From NCBI RefSeq assembly GCF_039529295.1, contig NZ_BAAAMN010000019.1, forward strand, positions 1 through 15,759: DNA of 15,759 nt, in the 5' to 3' direction. This DNA comes from Yaniella flava (lineage in GTDB: Bacteria; Actinomycetota; Actinomycetes; Actinomycetales; Micrococcaceae). The position numbers and the translations under genes were made by a program. Shown in pieces: positions 13,804 through 15,759 of this stretch; position 1 is the stretch's first letter, and each line of letters begins with the position of its first letter. The notes beneath the pieces are model-generated. The model ran no database searches. It was not told the DNA's origin and was given only the letters and a program-made list of their open reading frames with translations.

Positions 13804-15501
13804 ATGGTTGAACCACGTCCGGAAGAACGTGAATGTGATGTGTTGGTCGTAGGTTCCGGTGTTGCAGGGTTGTCGACTGCGATAGTTGCAGCGCATCGTG
13901 GTTTGCGGGTGGTTGTTGCTGAGCAGAACCCGTATTTTGGTGGTACTACAGCGATATCTGCAGGTTGGGCGTGGGTGCCGGGTAATCCGGGTCACCAAAG
14001 CGACGATAGCACTGCGGAAGTTAAGACGTATTTGAAGGCGCTTGCGCCAGAAAATTTCAATGAGGAGCGTCTCAATACGTTTTTGGATACTGTTCCTGAA
14101 GCGATTGAGTTTTTTGAGAAGAACACTGAAGTAAATTTTGTGTACCCGGAAAAGGCTCCAGACTATCAAATGGACCTACCAGGCTCGCGAATTGGTGGGA
14201 GGGCTATCTTGCCGGGAGACGCTGATGTTCGCATGCTGGGCAAGCGCCGCAGGGAACTGCAGCCGTATCTCAGTTCTTACACTGTATTCGGATACATGCC
14301 GCAAGTAGGGGCAGATTTAACACAGTTTTTGTATGCAAATCGTTCGATCAAATCTTTTGCTTATGCTGGAACGAAGCTGGCACGAACGTGGCTTGACCAA
14401 CTAGTGAAGGGTCAGCCCATGAAACGAACCAACGGTTCAGCGATGATCACTCGAATGGTGAAATCTGCATTGGACGCTGGTGTTCAAATATGGACGTCGA
14501 CACCAGTCGAGTCGTTGGTGCAAGATTCAGATGGTACTGTCACGGGTGCGATCTTGGGCGGGGGCCGCCACAGTGGAGTCGTCAACGCACTTGAAGGTGT
14601 GGTCCTTGCCGGGGGTGGGTTTACTGGGAATACCACTTTGCGTCGCAAATACTTCCCGCATGATCCTGATGGTACCAACCATGTGACTCCCACGGTTGGG
14701 CATAATGGTGGTAGTGCGGTGATGGCGATGACTGTTGGCGGACGCATTAGTAATGATGTGTTCACGCCTGGTTCGTGGGCGCCGGTGACGGAGTTCAAGC
14801 AATTGCGTGATGGCCGTCAGCGGCTATTCCCGCACCTGCGCCAAATCGGTTTGCCGGGGATGATTACTGTGGACCGAAAAGGCCGCCGTTTCGGCAACGA
14901 GGCGTTGAGTTATCATGATTTCGGTCGTCAATTGCTGGCTCATGATAAAGACGAAGACGATACCTACGCGTGGATTATCGCTGATGAAAAATGTATGGAC
15001 ACTTACGGAATTGGGTATGCTAAGCCGTGGCCCATTCCGCGCAAATACTTTCGTGACACTGGTTTTCTGGTGAAAGCCGACACACTTTCTGAACTCGCAG
15101 CAGTGATTGGTGCGGATCCTGACACGTTGGAGACGACAGTCGAACGGTTCAACGGTTTCGCTCGCAGTGGTGAGGACGAAGACTTTGGGCGTGGATCTAC
15201 GGCGTATAACCACTTCCGGGGCGATATGGCACACAAGCCGAACCCGAACTTGGCAGAACTGAAAAAGGCGCCTTATTACGCGGCGTGCATTCGTATGGGG
15301 GATCTGGGCTCGTTTGCTGGGTTGGACGTTGATAATAATGCCGCAGTACTCAACGCTGAAAGCCAACAAATACCAGGATTGCATGCAGTTGGCGCTTCGG
15401 CTGTCTCGGTTTTTGGTGGTGGCTATCCCGGATACGGGTCACATATTGGACCAGCAATGATCTTTGGATATCGCCTAGGTCGCGATATCGGGCGTCGTTA
15501 G
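13804..15501 (+). CDS. KstD-like FAD-dependent oxidoreductase 2
   Basis: A 565-residue flavoprotein of the same superfamily as the product of 11768-13444 but only distantly alike. FAD motifs: GSGVAG at 17-22 and Glu40, then YFGGTTAISAGWAWVPG. The central loop ITVDRKGRRFGNEALSYHDF is conserved. The C-terminus has APYYAACIRMGDLG (about 489-502) with the KstD-type tyrosines and GLHAVGASAVSVFGGGYPGYGSHIGP (about 525-550). It carries a basic helical insert (about 155-220, RRRELQPYLSSYTV through KGQPMKRTNGSAM) that flavoprotein 1 lacks, as in KstD-type 3-ketosteroid/oxo-cyclohexane desaturases where this region covers the active site. AGGAG at 13791-13795 precedes the ATG, 51 bases after the Dabb stop. 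Likely a second, distinct desaturation step; no terminator is visible after it. Confidence 0.88.
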   Translation: MVEPRPEERECDVLVVGSGVAGLSTAIVAAHRGLRVVVAEQNPYFGGTTAISAGWAWVPGNPGHQSDDSTAEVKTYLKALAPENFNEERLNTFLDTVPEAIEFFEKNTEVNFVYPEKAPDYQMDLPGSRIGGRAILPGDADVRMLGKRRRELQPYLSSYTVFGYMPQVGADLTQFLYANRSIKSFAYAGTKLARTWLDQLVKGQPMKRTNGSAMITRMVKSALDAGVQIWTSTPVESLVQDSDGTVTGAILGGGRHSGVVNALEGVVLAGGGFTGNTTLRRKYFPHDPDGTNHVTPTVGHNGGSAVMAMTVGGRISNDVFTPGSWAPVTEFKQLRDGRQRLFPHLRQIGLPGMITVDRKGRRFGNEALSYHDFGRQLLAHDKDEDDTYAWIIADEKCMDTYGIGYAKPWPIPRKYFRDTGFLVKADTLSELAAVIGADPDTLETTVERFNGFARSGEDEDFGRGSTAYNHFRGDMAHKPNPNLAELKKAPYYAACIRMGDLGSFAGLDVDNNAAVLNAESQQIPGLHAVGASAVSVFGGGYPGYGSHIGPAMIFGYRLGRDIGRR

Positions 15502-15504
15502 GAA

Positions 15505-15759
15505 AACCCACCGCCAAGACGGATGTTATAAGCCATGCGTATGGTCATCGGTTCCGCTAGATAAATAGTTCTGGCCCTTGTAAGGCTGCACTGCTTCGAT
15601 CCCAATTCAAGCTGGTCGGTCCCCACCCACGTTGGAGAGTCAGCGGATTAACTGAATATGAGCAAGTAGTGGTTCGGCCCCGTGGCGTGTCTAGTACTAC
15701 AGTCGCTTTTATTTTTGGTGGTGTCGGCGGTTTAATCGGACAGTGCTGAAATGTCGTGT
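15505..15759. other. Intergenic end of the window
   Basis: About 255 bases without a recognisable gene. A short open frame ending in a TGA near 15747 encodes VAFIFGGVGGLIGQC but has no usable start and is not called. GCCATGCGTATGG near 15532-15544 recalls CATGCGTAT in front of flavoprotein 1 and CATGCGAAT in front of tctC, but is too short to weigh much. Confidence 0.4.

Noticed and set aside
14824..15384. 186-codon reverse-strand frame over flavoprotein 2
   Set aside because: The opposite strand encodes conserved FAD-protein motifs throughout; the antisense product resembles no family.
11768..15501. Assignment of the flavoproteins as true 3-ketosteroid dehydrogenases (kstD)
   Set aside because: The motifs are shared by the wider superfamily, and no steroid or cholesterol genes are nearby, so the gene symbol is withheld.
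15651..15749. 32-codon frame ending in a glycine-rich hydrophobic tail
   Set aside because: It has no start codon after the upstream TAA and may be chance or a remnant; too little to call.

Overview
The window looks like chromosome of a halotolerant actinobacterium, probably from the Micrococcales. The reasons are an ectoine hydroxylase, a remnant of the short actinobacterial UvrA-like ATPase, a FUSC-type exporter remnant, a KstD-type flavoprotein pair, and TAGGAT-like -10 boxes. This is inferred from gene content only. The left end (about 1-3060) has mostly G/C-ending codons. The right part (about 3930-15504) has many more T- and A-ending codons, which fits a separately acquired catabolic block.

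Layout. Bases 1-62 are the tail of an unidentified gene. They are followed by a TauE/SafE membrane exporter (174-914) and an ectoine hydroxylase, ectD (1051-1953), without ectABC in view. From 1950 to about 3230 lies a gene graveyard. It holds a 5'-truncated UvrA-like fragment with a nonsense codon, a 5'-truncated FUSC (aromatic acid exporter) C-terminus, and a short reverse-strand C-terminus of a third gene. Their stop codons still overlap their convergent neighbours (ectD/uvrA-like at 1950-1953, FUSC/third gene at 3058-3061), while the 5' ends of the uvrA-like and FUSC pieces meet near 2560-2600. This is what one internal deletion between two divergent genes would leave. About 700 bases without a recognisable gene follow (3240-3929).

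From 3930 to 15504 every gene is on the + strand and reads as one metabolic island: a TIM-barrel isomerase/epimerase/dehydratase; a complete tripartite tricarboxylate transporter (tctC-tctB-tctA, overlapping stops and starts); a strong hairpin; a YczE/YitT-like membrane protein; two short-chain dehydrogenases; an IclR regulator; and a KstD/fumarate-reductase-type flavoprotein whose stop codon overlaps the start of a Dabb (dimeric alpha-beta barrel) protein, followed by a second KstD-like flavoprotein.

Working model (inference): a carboxylated, probably alicyclic substrate is captured by TctC and imported by TctAB. SDR enzymes oxidise hydroxyls to ketones, the two flavoproteins desaturate the ring next to the ketone, and the Dabb and TIM-barrel proteins isomerise, dehydrate or cyclise intermediates. 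IclR is the likely regulator. The logic resembles the known aromatisation of cyclohexanecarboxylate through 4-oxocyclohexanecarboxylate desaturases, but the substrate cannot be read from the sequence. Two promoter regions (upstream of tctC and of the first flavoprotein) carry palindromes and share a 13/14-base motif, which suggests common regulation.
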